Origin: Ohtaekwangia kribbensis
Lineage (GTDB): Bacteria; Bacteroidota; Bacteroidia; Cytophagales; Cyclobacteriaceae
DNA length: 64,000 nucleotides
NCBI RefSeq assembly: GCF_042676245.1
Contig: NZ_JBHTKA010000003.1
Coordinates: forward strand, 1 to 64,000
Direction: 5' to 3'
Position numbers and translations under genes: made by a program. The notes under the pieces are model-generated. The model had not been told where the DNA came from. It saw only the letters and a program-made list of their open reading frames with translations, and did not search any database. Below, one piece after another: positions 41,951-50,635 of the stretch; within the stretch, counting starts at the first letter, position 1, and every line of letters starts with the position of its first letter.

Positions 41951-44575
41951 CTACTGTTTCAAAAACCTTTTCACAGCCATACCTCGATTACTGCGAATGA
42001 TTGCTATATATATACCCGATGGTATTGATGATACTTCAATCGCCCCGGCCTTCAGTTCACCGTTGAGAATTTCCTTACCGGCAACATCTGTAATTTTTAT
42101 AGGCGCTTCGCTTACACCTTTCACCCGTAACTCATGCTTCACTGGGTTCGGGAAAATTTCAATCGGAGATTCCGATTCTGCTGCGAATGTTTCCGGTGCC
42201 GCAGTTCTCGCTCCGGAACAAGTTGTTCCAACGGTATAGCTATGCGGATTGGCACTGGAGTTACGTTCTGTAGTGGTATTGCCCACGCGATAGGTAAAGT
42301 AAAATGTAAGCGCACTGCCATTGCTTTGTGCCTGTGAGAAGGTAAAGTCGCTGCCCGATTGCGTCATCGGGTATCCTGCATAACCACCACTGCCTACTTT
42401 TACATAGATGATGGAAAGTGTACTTCCCTGTATTGGAGACAGCGGTATAAATTTCCAATTAACATTGCCGCCTGATGTAGATACTTCATAGCGGTAATCA
42501 CCATTCGCTGCAGTACCGGTGCATGCGGTGCTGCTGGTACCCGGTGTTCCATATACCTCGAGCTCATAGATAGAATAACCGTATGCTGTGCCCCGCGCGG
42601 TACCATTGACGCGAACATAACGCCCACTGCCACTCAGGCCGGTGTGATCGTTTACCAGTGCTGTGTTATTGGTAATTGTTTTTATCGATGTCCATGAAGA
42701 AGCATTAGACGACACCTGTACCTGGTAATCTTTACCGTATGCTGCCTCCCAGGTAACTTTTACACGGTTGATATTATAGGTTGCTCCAAGATCAACATAG
42801 ATCCACTGCGGATCACTGAATGCACTTGACCACCGTGTAGTGCCATTGCCGTCCACTGCGGCTGCTCCGGTTAATGTAGCGTTCTCTGTCGATGATACAG
42901 TAACTGTTTTATTCAACGCAAGATTGGTCGCTGCCGCATTTACCGTAATGGAAACAGAAGATGATGTAGTGGTTGCGTTACCATTATCCGTTACTTTTGC
43001 CGTGAGTACTTTGGTACCTGGTGTAGCACCTGTCCATGTATAGGTATAGGGGGATGATGTATCTTCACCCAGCTTTACGCCATCGGCATAAAATTCGACT
43101 TTGCTTACCGAGCCGTTGGCATCAGCTGCGGTTGCGTTTATCGTAATAGACTGTCCTTGTATAAAAGTTGCACCGGCAGTTGGTGATGTCATCGACACAG
43201 TAGGCGGTGTATTCGTAACAGCACCACCACTATAGTATATATTGTCGATAAATATATCTACGTTGGCAGCAGGCGGATCGGCCACTACCATAAACATCTG
43301 CTTGACGGAGTATAGATCAAGATTATAAAAGGCACTGAAGGGTATAGATACTTCATGCCAGTTACCATCGCGAACCAGTCCATACTGCTGTCCGCCATTC
43401 ACAAAGTCAATCCAGCTATCACCAAAAGCTGTACTGATGCCGACTTTAAATGTAGCGGTTGATGAGGTCTTCATGTGGAATTTAAGATGACCACCGGCAA
43501 AGCTGCTCATGTTCTTATAGTCAGTAGCAACACCAAGTCCAAACCACGCACCTGCATTGGCACGATACGCCATTACCTGGCTGCCTTCGTACGGAGTCGC
43601 TGATATGGGAGTAAGATTATTCCAAAGGTATAAATTGGCGTCTACCCCGTACGTTAGCTGGTTATTCACCGGAGTATTTTCCGTATATACACCAAAGGTT
43701 CCGGATTGAGCATTCGCGCTTCCCAGGTATAACGTGCTTCCGCTGTTCTGGTATAAGCGTATATAGTCAATCTCCATTTTTCCCGGCAGTGGCGCAGTTA
43801 TACCAGCCGCAGACATCACACCTGTATAGGTTCCGCCCACAGCGAGGTTAAGGATCAGATAGTGTGGTATATGAAATTCTTCCAGCGAGCCTCCCGCTAT
43901 ATCCGATATAGCGAAGTCAAAGAACTCAATGTTGTCGATGAAGACACGGATGAATTGTGAATCCCACGTGAGTTTATAGATATGATAGCCTGTGGTAAGA
44001 TCCGTTGCACTGGTATAGTCTTCACCGAAGTCAGCTTGCGATCCCTGGTAATCCCAATGCACGGCAGCACCGGCTCTCCGGTTTGTAACACCCGCAGCTA
44101 TAGCAGCAGCTGATCCCATCTCCATCATATCAATCTCTCCGTTAGCAGGCCAATTGCCTGTAGTGCCCAACATCCAGTATGCCGGCCACAAGCCGTTCGC
44201 GAGATTCGGTACCTTAATGCGTGCTTCAAGTGTACCGTACTTAAAATGCATGCGACCTTCTGACTTGAGACGTGCAGAAGTAAATTCACGTGTCTGAAAA
44301 TTTTCACGCTTGGCTTCAATCACCAGGTTTCCATTCTCAATACGCGCGTTATCAGTGCGACTGGTATAGTATTGTAACTCGCTGTTGCCCCAGCCACATA
44401 AGCCACGCTCGCAGCCATCGCCAAAGTCAAAGGTCCATTTGTTACCATCGATGGAAGGGCCGTCAAAGTTATCTTCCCAGACCAGTGTCTGAGCATATAG
44501 TGTTGCCGAGGCCAGGCAAGCCATTAAAAGTAGCCACACCTTTCGCAGGTGTATCGTTCTGTAATTGCTGTTCAT
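41951..44575 (-). CDS. Multidomain GH16 beta-glucanase with T9SS sorting signal
   Basis: The start at 44575 (MNSNYRTIHLRKVWLLLMACLASATLYAQ) gives 874 residues. GH16 domain about 30-300 with the catalytic G146-E147-I-D149-M-M-E152 motif; a carbohydrate-binding jelly-roll about 300-450; an Ig-like domain (PPTVSMTSPTAGATFIQGQSI) about 460-545; an F5/8 discoidin domain (NLALNKTVTVSSTENATLTG...) about 550-680; a further beta module, then the T9SS sorting domain (IEIFPNPVKHELRVKGV...GIYIAIIRSNRG). It is exported by the type IX system and probably cleaves laminarin-type beta-1,3-glucans at the surface or outside the cell. Confidence 0.93.
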   Translation of the reverse strand: MNSNYRTIHLRKVWLLLMACLASATLYAQTLVWEDNFDGPSIDGNKWTFDFGDGCERGLCGWGNSELQYYTSRTDNARIENGNLVIEAKRENFQTREFTSARLKSEGRMHFKYGTLEARIKVPNLANGLWPAYWMLGTTGNWPANGEIDMMEMGSAAAIAAGVTNRRAGAAVHWDYQGSQADFGEDYTSATDLTTGYHIYKLTWDSQFIRVFIDNIEFFDFAISDIAGGSLEEFHIPHYLILNLAVGGTYTGVMSAAGITAPLPGKMEIDYIRLYQNSGSTLYLGSANAQSGTFGVYTENTPVNNQLTYGVDANLYLWNNLTPISATPYEGSQVMAYRANAGAWFGLGVATDYKNMSSFAGGHLKFHMKTSSTATFKVGISTAFGDSWIDFVNGGQQYGLVRDGNWHEVSIPFSAFYNLDLYSVKQMFMVVADPPAANVDIFIDNIYYSGGAVTNTPPTVSMTSPTAGATFIQGQSITINATAADANGSVSKVEFYADGVKLGEDTSSPYTYTWTGATPGTKVLTAKVTDNGNATTTSSSVSITVNAAATNLALNKTVTVSSTENATLTGAAAVDGNGTTRWSSAFSDPQWIYVDLGATYNINRVKVTWEAAYGKDYQVQVSSNASSWTSIKTITNNTALVNDHTGLSGSGRYVRVNGTARGTAYGYSIYELEVYGTPGTSSTACTGTAANGDYRYEVSTSGGNVNWKFIPLSPIQGSTLSIIYVKVGSGGYAGYPMTQSGSDFTFSQAQSNGSALTFYFTYRVGNTTTERNSSANPHSYTVGTTCSGARTAAPETFAAESESPIEIFPNPVKHELRVKGVSEAPIKITDVAGKEILNGELKAGAIEVSSIPSGIYIAIIRSNRGMAVKRFLKQ

Positions 44576-44601
44576 ACATTTTGGGTTTACTGGTTGAACT
44601 C

Positions 44602-44623
44602 TTAACACAAACGTTTGTGTTAA
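44602..44623. promoter_or_regulatory. Operator-like 22-bp palindrome upstream of GH16 gene
   Basis: A perfect inverted repeat with arms TTAACACAAA and TTTGTGTTAA around a central CG, 26 bp before the GH16 start codon. The central AAACGTTT core is the shape of LacI-family sites. Three direct copies of ACTACATCA lie further upstream (about 44664-44718). Confidence 0.65.
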
Positions 44624-44792
44624 TCCAAAAATGAACAAATACAGCCGGGCAAGTCAATTAACAGACTACATCAAAACTGTCTCAGCAGAAAGAAAACGAC
44701 TACATCAATACTACATCACAATTGAGTAAATCATTGAATACAACCAGTAAGGGCTAGTTCGTTTATTGATGTTGGAACAGGGGCAAGAATTA

Positions 44793-44861
44793 GAAGTAAG
44801 AAGTAAGAATTAGATTCCGATAATCTTCTTACTTCTTACTCCTGGCTTCTTACTTCTAAAA
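44793..44861 (-). repeat. AGTAAGAAG inverted repeat, probable terminator
   Basis: AGAAGTAAGAAGTAAGAA pairs with TTCTTACTTCTTACT and a further CTTCTTACTTCT. It sits 40 bp after the stop of the minus-strand MuiA-like gene. A related element is at 47937-47998. Confidence 0.6.
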
Positions 44862-44900
44862 TAAGTTTGTACATCTATCTATACTCCAGGTATATCTTTA

Positions 44901-46502
44901 TCAGTGCTTGAATCGCGGTGTGCGAATCACGCGTTGCTTGCGGATGTCGACAGTTTTGTTTTTGGGATACTTTACAGAAAACGACACTATATACTTCACG
45001 ACTTCACCGGCCTGTATATTTCGTATCCATTGCAATCGTCCAGACGGTTTATCCAGTTCGGCTCCGGATATAGTAGATGTTTCCACGGTGATATCACTCT
45101 CCTGGGAAACAGGAATCTGGTCCTGTATCTTTATATTGATCGGTGTCTTGCGATTGTTTTTTACCTGGATCTCATACACGAACGATTCATCGCGCTTTGA
45201 ACCGATCAATTTAGTAGAGGCTTTGTCTTCAATTTTCGCACGACCAATCAATACCTGATTATCGCGCCCGAGTGAAAGTTCCAGCGTGTCGCTCATCAGC
45301 CGTGTATCAATCTGCGATTCGCCTATATATGTATTTCCAAAGTATACATTGGCTATACCGCTGATCAGGTTTAATTTCTCCCAGCCGGTAACTTTGGCAA
45401 TCAGAAACGCACTGAGATCAACTTTCGGAATCGCGAGGTATTCAAAGGAAGCATTCAATGTCTCATCGATCAGGTCGAGCTGGTGGAATTGTCCATTTGC
45501 CAATACCGATTGCTGTTGCTTAATCGGAAAAGATGTACTTAATTCTTCTGCTGCTATATCTTCAAAGTCTGCGGCCGCAGGATCTGAAAATTGGTTCTGG
45601 TTTACTTGTGCCATGCGGTTCTGAAGCAGACCTTCATTCGCATTCGAAGAATAATTTAGTGTCCACGCAGTCAGGTACGGTCGCGAAGCAGCAAGCGAAG
45701 GATCGCTGGTTGACAAGGTAAGCTTTACATCTTTCCAATCAACTGCAGTATTATTATATACCTGCGCTTTATACTTGAGTGTAACCGGTTTATTAATATC
45801 AGAAGCTATCAGATCATACGAAGCAACCCAGCCCGCTTCCGTTACCAGGTAACGAATTATAAAGTTTGCCGTCTGGTCTTTATCAGAAGCAATGGTTACT
45901 ACAATATGCTTGCGCGCTGTATTTATGCTTTCACGCATGGATTTATACCGTGCTTCCAATATCTTCAACCGCAGGTCGTGCACTTTGCTTTTCCGGCTAA
46001 GCTCAGTCAGTGCATTGTTGATCTTTAATGTTCGCTCTCTGAAAAAATCCGCTGCGCGTGTCAGTTCAGCCAAAGGAACTCCGCTCTGTGTTCCTCCCAG
46101 ACGCTGATTCTCCGTCAGCATCTTTTTCTCAAACTGCAAGGCATCTTCCTGGTTGTGGATAAGCTCTAATTTATCGGTGACTTCCGTGATCGAATCGTGT
46201 ATCACCTCTAAACGAACATCATGCTCCTCTATAGCATTCTCGGTTGAAACCGACAGCAATGCTACATTATCGACTGATACCTGCACACTCTTGCTATTAA
46301 CGTAAGGAGACAGTCCTTTAAAAAGGATGGTAGACCTTCCTTTCTTCACGGGTATTTTCTCAACACTGACAATCTCGGCACCATTCAGAAAAACAGTTAC
46401 CTCTTGCATTTGCGTATTTACTGTATGCTGGAGGCTGGGTTGAGCATACATGAATACCGGGAGAAAGATGCCAGCGAAAATACTGCTGATCAGTTTGTTC
46501 AT
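44901..46502 (-). CDS. Mucoidy-inhibitor MuiA-like exported protein (DUF4139/DUF4140)
   Basis: A 533-residue protein: signal peptide ending FMYAQ; DUF4140 at the N-terminus (VTVFLNGAEIVSVEKIPVKKGRSTILFKGLSPYVNSKSVQVS); a coiled-coil about 110-200; and a C-terminal DUF4139 region with YLVTEAGWVASYDLIASDINKPVTLKYKAQVYNNTAVDWKDVKLTLST. The family is named after a Pseudomonas gene whose mutants alter mucoidy, but the biochemical role is unknown. Probably periplasmic. Confidence 0.9.
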   Translation of the reverse strand: MNKLISSIFAGIFLPVFMYAQPSLQHTVNTQMQEVTVFLNGAEIVSVEKIPVKKGRSTILFKGLSPYVNSKSVQVSVDNVALLSVSTENAIEEHDVRLEVIHDSITEVTDKLELIHNQEDALQFEKKMLTENQRLGGTQSGVPLAELTRAADFFRERTLKINNALTELSRKSKVHDLRLKILEARYKSMRESINTARKHIVVTIASDKDQTANFIIRYLVTEAGWVASYDLIASDINKPVTLKYKAQVYNNTAVDWKDVKLTLSTSDPSLAASRPYLTAWTLNYSSNANEGLLQNRMAQVNQNQFSDPAAADFEDIAAEELSTSFPIKQQQSVLANGQFHQLDLIDETLNASFEYLAIPKVDLSAFLIAKVTGWEKLNLISGIANVYFGNTYIGESQIDTRLMSDTLELSLGRDNQVLIGRAKIEDKASTKLIGSKRDESFVYEIQVKNNRKTPINIKIQDQIPVSQESDITVETSTISGAELDKPSGRLQWIRNIQAGEVVKYIVSFSVKYPKNKTVDIRKQRVIRTPRFKH

Positions 46503-46635
46503 AGGGGTAGTAGTAATTTGAAATGAAAGTTATATAATGTCAAAGTTGGAAAATTATCGTAAAAAGAAATCACTTATTACCGGGAAGAAATACATACTCC
46601 TATATTTACAGAATCAACACACAATTACCCGCTTC

Positions 46636-47064
46636 ATGAAAATAAAATTTCTATTTGTTATCCTTCTGTCACTCTGCTTCGGTTGCAAGAATAATGCGTA
46701 TGTGCCAGACGACAAATTTGTTGGTGTCTGGGAACTGAAAGGCAGAAGCATGTTCGAGGGTATCCAGATAAAAATTGAGCGAAAGGAAGACAAGTTTACC
46801 GGAAGGCTGTTCAAACTAAACGACAACAAGTTTATCAGGATGTTTGCAGACTCGAATGATGTGTGGGTATCTGAAATAAAACGCGCATCAAATTATCAGT
46901 TCAGACTAACGGAAAAGAAAATTGCCCGCGATCTTTTTTCACTATACGGATTATCCACTTCACAGGAATTCAAGATAGAGTTCATCGATGACAATACCAT
47001 TGGTCTCGCGTCTGATAGTGCCGATCCGCTGAAATCACAAGTTACCTACAAACGGGTTCAATAA
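46636..47064 (+). CDS. Small lipoprotein
   Basis: The ATG at 46636 (MKIKFLFVILLSLCFGC, Cys17) gives 142 residues; the frame back to 46537 is not leader-like. The mature protein starts KNNAYVPDDKFVGVWELKGRSMFEGIQIKIERKEDKFTGR, a small lipocalin/beta-barrel-like domain (guess). Expected in the periplasm or on the outer membrane. It precedes a second lipoprotein gene by 41 bp. Confidence 0.75.
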   Translation: MKIKFLFVILLSLCFGCKNNAYVPDDKFVGVWELKGRSMFEGIQIKIERKEDKFTGRLFKLNDNKFIRMFADSNDVWVSEIKRASNYQFRLTEKKIARDLFSLYGLSTSQEFKIEFIDDNTIGLASDSADPLKSQVTYKRVQ

Positions 47065-47105
47065 ACGCTTCGTCTTAATCTTCATCATTAAATTATAGTA
47101 GTCCC

Positions 47106-47936
47106 TTGAAAAGTAAATATATACTTCTCTCACTCCTGTTATTGGTTATCGGCTGTTCGAAAGAAAAAACGGAGCGTGAACGCTACGAAGAAACAACTTC
47201 TAGTTTTACCTATAAAACATATAAAGCAGCATCGGCTACAACAGTAGGCCCGGCCGTGACACTCTATAATCATGAACTTCCGGATACTATAGCACCGGTA
47301 AAAACAGAGTATGCGCACTTGCTGCTGGGCTATCTCTGGACGATCTCCAAGAAACCTGCCATGGCTTTTGCTGAAGCTGACCTGGCACAGGAAAGTACAG
47401 ATGAAGATGTCCGCTACCTCGCACAATCACTGCGCTCAATTGCTATGTACGAACAAGGATGGGACACACTGGCACGAGAGGAATCTCAACTGGCGAAAAG
47501 TCAATTGAGAAAATCAAAATCAGAGGTTCAATATGAAGCCACTGTATTCTATATGTTGCTCGGCCTTGTCAAAGCCTATGAAAAAGATTTCAACCAGTCG
47601 AAGTTCTATTGGGCTGGTTTCGCCAATGAAACCGGTATACACTGGCCTTACCAGTTAACCGATGCTATTGCCGATCTGCAGGCAAACCGCTTGCAACAAG
47701 GCCTACAAAAGCTCAAAGTGCTTTCACAGGATAAAGCTGTTCCTGAATCATTACGCATAACACTGGCCGAACAAATCGAAGCCATTGAAAAGAAAGGCGG
47801 TGATGTAGAGTCTCCGTTTTTCTGGCCAAAGCTCATTTCATCACTTGTAATAGACGAATTGAAAAAAACTTCGAGCGGACAGCTTACGGGCTTACTGAAT
47901 ATGCTGGAAGGACTGATGGAGAAGTTACCGGGGTAG
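47106..47936 (+). CDS. Helical lipoprotein with TPR-like repeats
   Basis: Starts at TTG 47106; 276 residues. Leader MKSKYILLSLLLLVIGC (Cys17). The rest is all-helical with TPR-like blocks (AHLLLGYLWTISKKPAMAFAEADLA, YLAQSLRSIAMYEQGWDTLAREE, FYMLLGLVKAYEKDFNQSKFYW). The helices end in a weakly hydrophobic segment. Probably a periplasmic scaffold. No further identification. Confidence 0.75.
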   Translation: MKSKYILLSLLLLVIGCSKEKTERERYEETTSSFTYKTYKAASATTVGPAVTLYNHELPDTIAPVKTEYAHLLLGYLWTISKKPAMAFAEADLAQESTDEDVRYLAQSLRSIAMYEQGWDTLAREESQLAKSQLRKSKSEVQYEATVFYMLLGLVKAYEKDFNQSKFYWAGFANETGIHWPYQLTDAIADLQANRLQQGLQKLKVLSQDKAVPESLRITLAEQIEAIEKKGGDVESPFFWPKLISSLVIDELKKTSSGQLTGLLNMLEGLMEKLPG

Positions 47937-47998
47937 CAGAAGTTAGAAGCCAGAAGTAGGGAGTAAGAATGGTTGCCTGTATTCTCCTTACTTCTTAA
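47937..47998 (+). repeat. AGAAGTAGGGAGTAAGAAT inverted repeat
   Basis: AGAAGTAGGGAGTAAGAAT and ATTCTCCTTACTTCT form an imperfect stem after the lipoprotein gene. Same word type as 44793-44861, so a dispersed low-complexity terminator element. Confidence 0.6.
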
Positions 47999-48083
47999 TT
48001 CCGGTTTTCCAGTATAAATTCCCGCCCAACCGCTAAACCCTTCCATAGCCTTCTGCGTGAACAGGAAAATAAACTCCTGATCT

Positions 48084-48767
48084 ATGTTCGGCATCATCAC
48101 CCGCCTGAAGGAAACAAACAGGCTTCCTATCCTTCTTATCTTTTCGCTTACTACTATACTCTGTGTAACACTGGTTGCTTTCCGGGTACAGTATACCTCC
48201 AGGGTCACATTTGTATTTTTAGTATGGAATATATTCCTGGCTCTCATCCCCTACATGATCTCCACACTGCTGGTGCTATACCACCACAAGGTGAAGCGCT
48301 CGTTCTGGCTTTGGATAACTTTTGCCGTATGGTTGTGCTTCTTTCCGAATGCTCCCTATATATTAACAGATCTTTTTCATCTTCGTCCACGAACTGGCGT
48401 TCCGTATTGGTATGACCTAGCCCTTATACTTTTCTTTGCGTGGAATGGATTGATGCTCGGCTTTGCCTCCATGATGGACATACAGGCTGTATTCACCAGC
48501 CGGTTTCATCCAGTTGTTGGCTGGATCATTTCCATTGGTAGTTTATTGCTGGCCGGTTTTGGTATATATCTGGGTCGCTACCTGCGTTGGAACAGCTGGG
48601 ATGTCGTGTCGGCACCGACCGAACTCCTCAACGACATAACAGCGCGCATCCTCAATCCGCTGGCACATCCGCATACTTATGGTGTAACTATTTTATTCTC
48701 TACCTTTCTGTTACTGGGCTATATATTATTGCTTCAGTTCTCGAAGGTTTATACGAGAAGGTCGTAG
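48084..48767 (+). CDS. DUF1361 membrane protein
   Basis: A 227-residue protein with about six hydrophobic helices. WLCFFPNAPYILTDLFHLRPRTGVPYWYDLALILFFAWNGLMLGF is the DUF1361 signature (FPNAPYILTDL). Inner membrane, function unknown. Upstream is a repeat, downstream a long inverted repeat. Confidence 0.92.
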   Translation: MFGIITRLKETNRLPILLIFSLTTILCVTLVAFRVQYTSRVTFVFLVWNIFLALIPYMISTLLVLYHHKVKRSFWLWITFAVWLCFFPNAPYILTDLFHLRPRTGVPYWYDLALILFFAWNGLMLGFASMMDIQAVFTSRFHPVVGWIISIGSLLLAGFGIYLGRYLRWNSWDVVSAPTELLNDITARILNPLAHPHTYGVTILFSTFLLLGYILLLQFSKVYTRRS

Positions 48768-48789
48768 TATATAGCGCAATTAAAATCCA

Positions 48790-48892
48790 TTGCACTGAAT
48801 ACACGGAGAAGACATAGAAATCACAAAGAAAATTCCCCTGTGATACTTTATGCCTTCTTCGCGATTTCTTTGTGTTTATGGATTTCATTCAC
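48790..48892. repeat. CACGGAG/ATTTCTTTGTG imperfect inverted repeat
   Basis: AGAAATCACAAAGAAA (about 48816-48831) is matched in inverted orientation by CGATTTCTTTGTGTTTATGG (48862-48881). Dispersed intergenic element of unknown role. Confidence 0.45.
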
Positions 48893-48915
48893 TAATTAGT
48901 ATACAAGTCCCGCGA

Positions 48916-49488
48916 ATGCAATTATACCTATCGGACCAACAGGACCAATTTGACCAACACTTGCACAAGCTGATCTGCCAACCGGTTATGAACTACAGCC
49001 ATGCGCAGCTGCATGAGCAGGTAACAACAATCGGCTTAGGTGCAGTAAAGTCAATAAAAGATATAAACCCAGATATACTATTTCAGTACAAAATTTTTCC
49101 GAAACACATCATGACATTCCTAACGCAGTGGCAAGAGGAAGATAGAGAAATGCAGCCGGGTGATACGATTATACAACAGGTATATATTCCTCCAATAAAT
49201 AGCGTATCACTTAAATTGATTTTTGGCGTCCGTATTCAGTCGATCATTCACGAAGCAGCACGCATAGGGTTCAGCTATGAAACTTTGGAAGGACATGCTG
49301 AACGAGGTATATCTACCTTTACAATCGAACAAACAGGTGAAGAAAAACTAATCTTCAAGATTCATACTTTTTCAAAACCCGGTAATATTTTCGGCAAATT
49401 ACTTGCACCCGTTTTTTCGTTACCGTACCAGGCATATTGTACGCGCGAAGCGTTGAAGAATGTTCAAAGACAACTATATATAGCATAA
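48916..49488 (+). CDS. DUF1990 domain protein
   Basis: The ATG at 48916 (MQLYLSDQQDQFDQHLHKLICQPVMNYSHAQ) gives 190 residues; the frame upstream overlaps the repeat. GLGAVKSIKDIN, EMQPGDTIIQQVYIPP, FSYETLEGHAERGISTFTIEQ and FSKPGNIFGKLLAPVFSLPYQAYCTREALK are DUF1990 features. Cytoplasmic. The family has no assigned reaction; some members are plant-type ROS-linked. Shares a terminator with the Hsp20 gene. Confidence 0.88.
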   Translation: MQLYLSDQQDQFDQHLHKLICQPVMNYSHAQLHEQVTTIGLGAVKSIKDINPDILFQYKIFPKHIMTFLTQWQEEDREMQPGDTIIQQVYIPPINSVSLKLIFGVRIQSIIHEAARIGFSYETLEGHAERGISTFTIEQTGEEKLIFKIHTFSKPGNIFGKLLAPVFSLPYQAYCTREALKNVQRQLYIA

Positions 49489-49491
49489 AAA

Positions 49492-49515
49492 AGTCGTCCG
49501 CTTGCGCAGACGACT
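49492..49515. terminator. Bidirectional terminator
   Basis: AGTCGTC (49492-49498) and GACGACT (49509-49515) around CGCTTGCGCA, with AAAAA before and TCATCT after. Between convergent genes. Confidence 0.8.
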
Positions 49516-49547
49516 CATCTCAAAAAACCACTTAACTTAACCTTCTC

Positions 49548-49925
49548 TTATTCTTCACCTATCTGTATCTTTCGGTTATACCCGCTTGATAATTCATTGT
49601 ACGGCAATTGAACGATCAATTCATTTTCTTCAAAATCAGCTTTGATAGCGCTGATGTCAATGAAGTACGGTATGGTCTTGTTATATACTACCACCGGCAT
49701 ATTAATTTTCTTACCTTCAGATTCGATCGGAATAAGATAAAAAACCGAGAGTACATTGTTGTGGATTTCCACTTGCATGGAATCTCTGCTGATGCCTGGA
49801 ACGCGAACACGTACCTCACGGCCACCAGACTGCTGACGTAATGTAACAACCGGTTCGCTGATACCTCCATGCAACGTATTCAGAACATCCACGGAAGTTA
49901 ATAAATCCTGAAATTTCTTTTTCAT
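49548..49925 (-). CDS. Hsp20/alpha-crystallin-like protein
   Basis: A 125-residue protein. VRVRVPGISRDSMQVEIHNNVLSVFYLIP, VYNKTIPYFIDISAIKADFEENELIVQLPYNE are the alpha-crystallin-type beta strands. The C-terminal extension is short (NRKIQIGEE), with an IQI anchor similar to the IxI motif for oligomerisation. A small heat-shock chaperone or divergent relative. Confidence 0.85.
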   Translation of the reverse strand: MKKKFQDLLTSVDVLNTLHGGISEPVVTLRQQSGGREVRVRVPGISRDSMQVEIHNNVLSVFYLIPIESEGKKINMPVVVYNKTIPYFIDISAIKADFEENELIVQLPYNELSSGYNRKIQIGEE

Positions 49926-50032
49926 CTGTTATATCTCCCTTCTTGGTCTTACGTGAATCAATACCTATACCAATTTATAGCTTCAGCCAAAACGACACCG
50001 CATTAGACAATTTGGCTATATTGAAAACTGAA

Positions 50033-50575
50033 ATGCTACTTGATTTTACAAACATAAATTACCTGTTGAACGGTTCACCCATTCAGCAACAAGGCTGGAA
50101 AATTTTATCGGATACGAATGCGCTGGCGAAATTAAAAGCCTTTGATGCTATACTGGCAGGAACGTTGCCGTTGGACCTATATCTGCCAGACAGTGACCTG
50201 GATATTATCTGTTATGCTGAAGATCTGACACACTTTGAAAAGTATATCACACAAGCGTTCGGTATGTATAGCGATTACGAATGCACAATCAAGAACATTC
50301 GCCAAACACCTTCCGTTATAGGAAGGTTCCATTATAACGATTTTTTATTTGAGATCTTCGCGCAGCCGGTTCCTATTCAAAATCAATATGCTTATCGGCA
50401 CCTGCGGATAGAATATTTTTTACTGAAACAGTACGGAGAATCATTACACAAACAAGTATTGGCGCTAAAGCAAGGCGGGCTCAAAACAGAACCGGCATTT
50501 GCAAAAGCTTTAAAGCTGACAGGCGATCCCTACGAAGCATTGCTCGTATTTGAAGCACAGATATCATCCGTGTGA
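50033..50575 (+). CDS. DUF4269 nucleotidyltransferase-fold protein
   Basis: The ATG at 50033 (MLLDFTNINYLLNGSPIQQQGW) gives 180 residues, the usual DUF4269 start; the TTG at 49943 adds a non-conserved segment. FDAILAGTLPLDLYLPDSDLDIICY carries the DxD nucleotidyltransferase site. FHYNDFLFEIFAQPVPIQNQYAYRHLRIE follows. The family fold suggests NTP transfer, substrate unknown. Shares a terminator with the GH30 gene. Confidence 0.88.
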   Translation: MLLDFTNINYLLNGSPIQQQGWKILSDTNALAKLKAFDAILAGTLPLDLYLPDSDLDIICYAEDLTHFEKYITQAFGMYSDYECTIKNIRQTPSVIGRFHYNDFLFEIFAQPVPIQNQYAYRHLRIEYFLLKQYGESLHKQVLALKQGGLKTEPAFAKALKLTGDPYEALLVFEAQISSV

Positions 50576-50581
50576 AAACAA

Positions 50582-50611
50582 AAATCCCCGGCTCTATAAA
50601 CCAGGGGATTT
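50582..50611. terminator. Bidirectional terminator
   Basis: AAATCCCC / GGGGATTT, a perfect 8-bp stem with 14-nt loop, between the DUF4269 and GH30 genes. Confidence 0.85.
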
Positions 50612-50635
50612 CAATACTATCAGGTATATATATAA

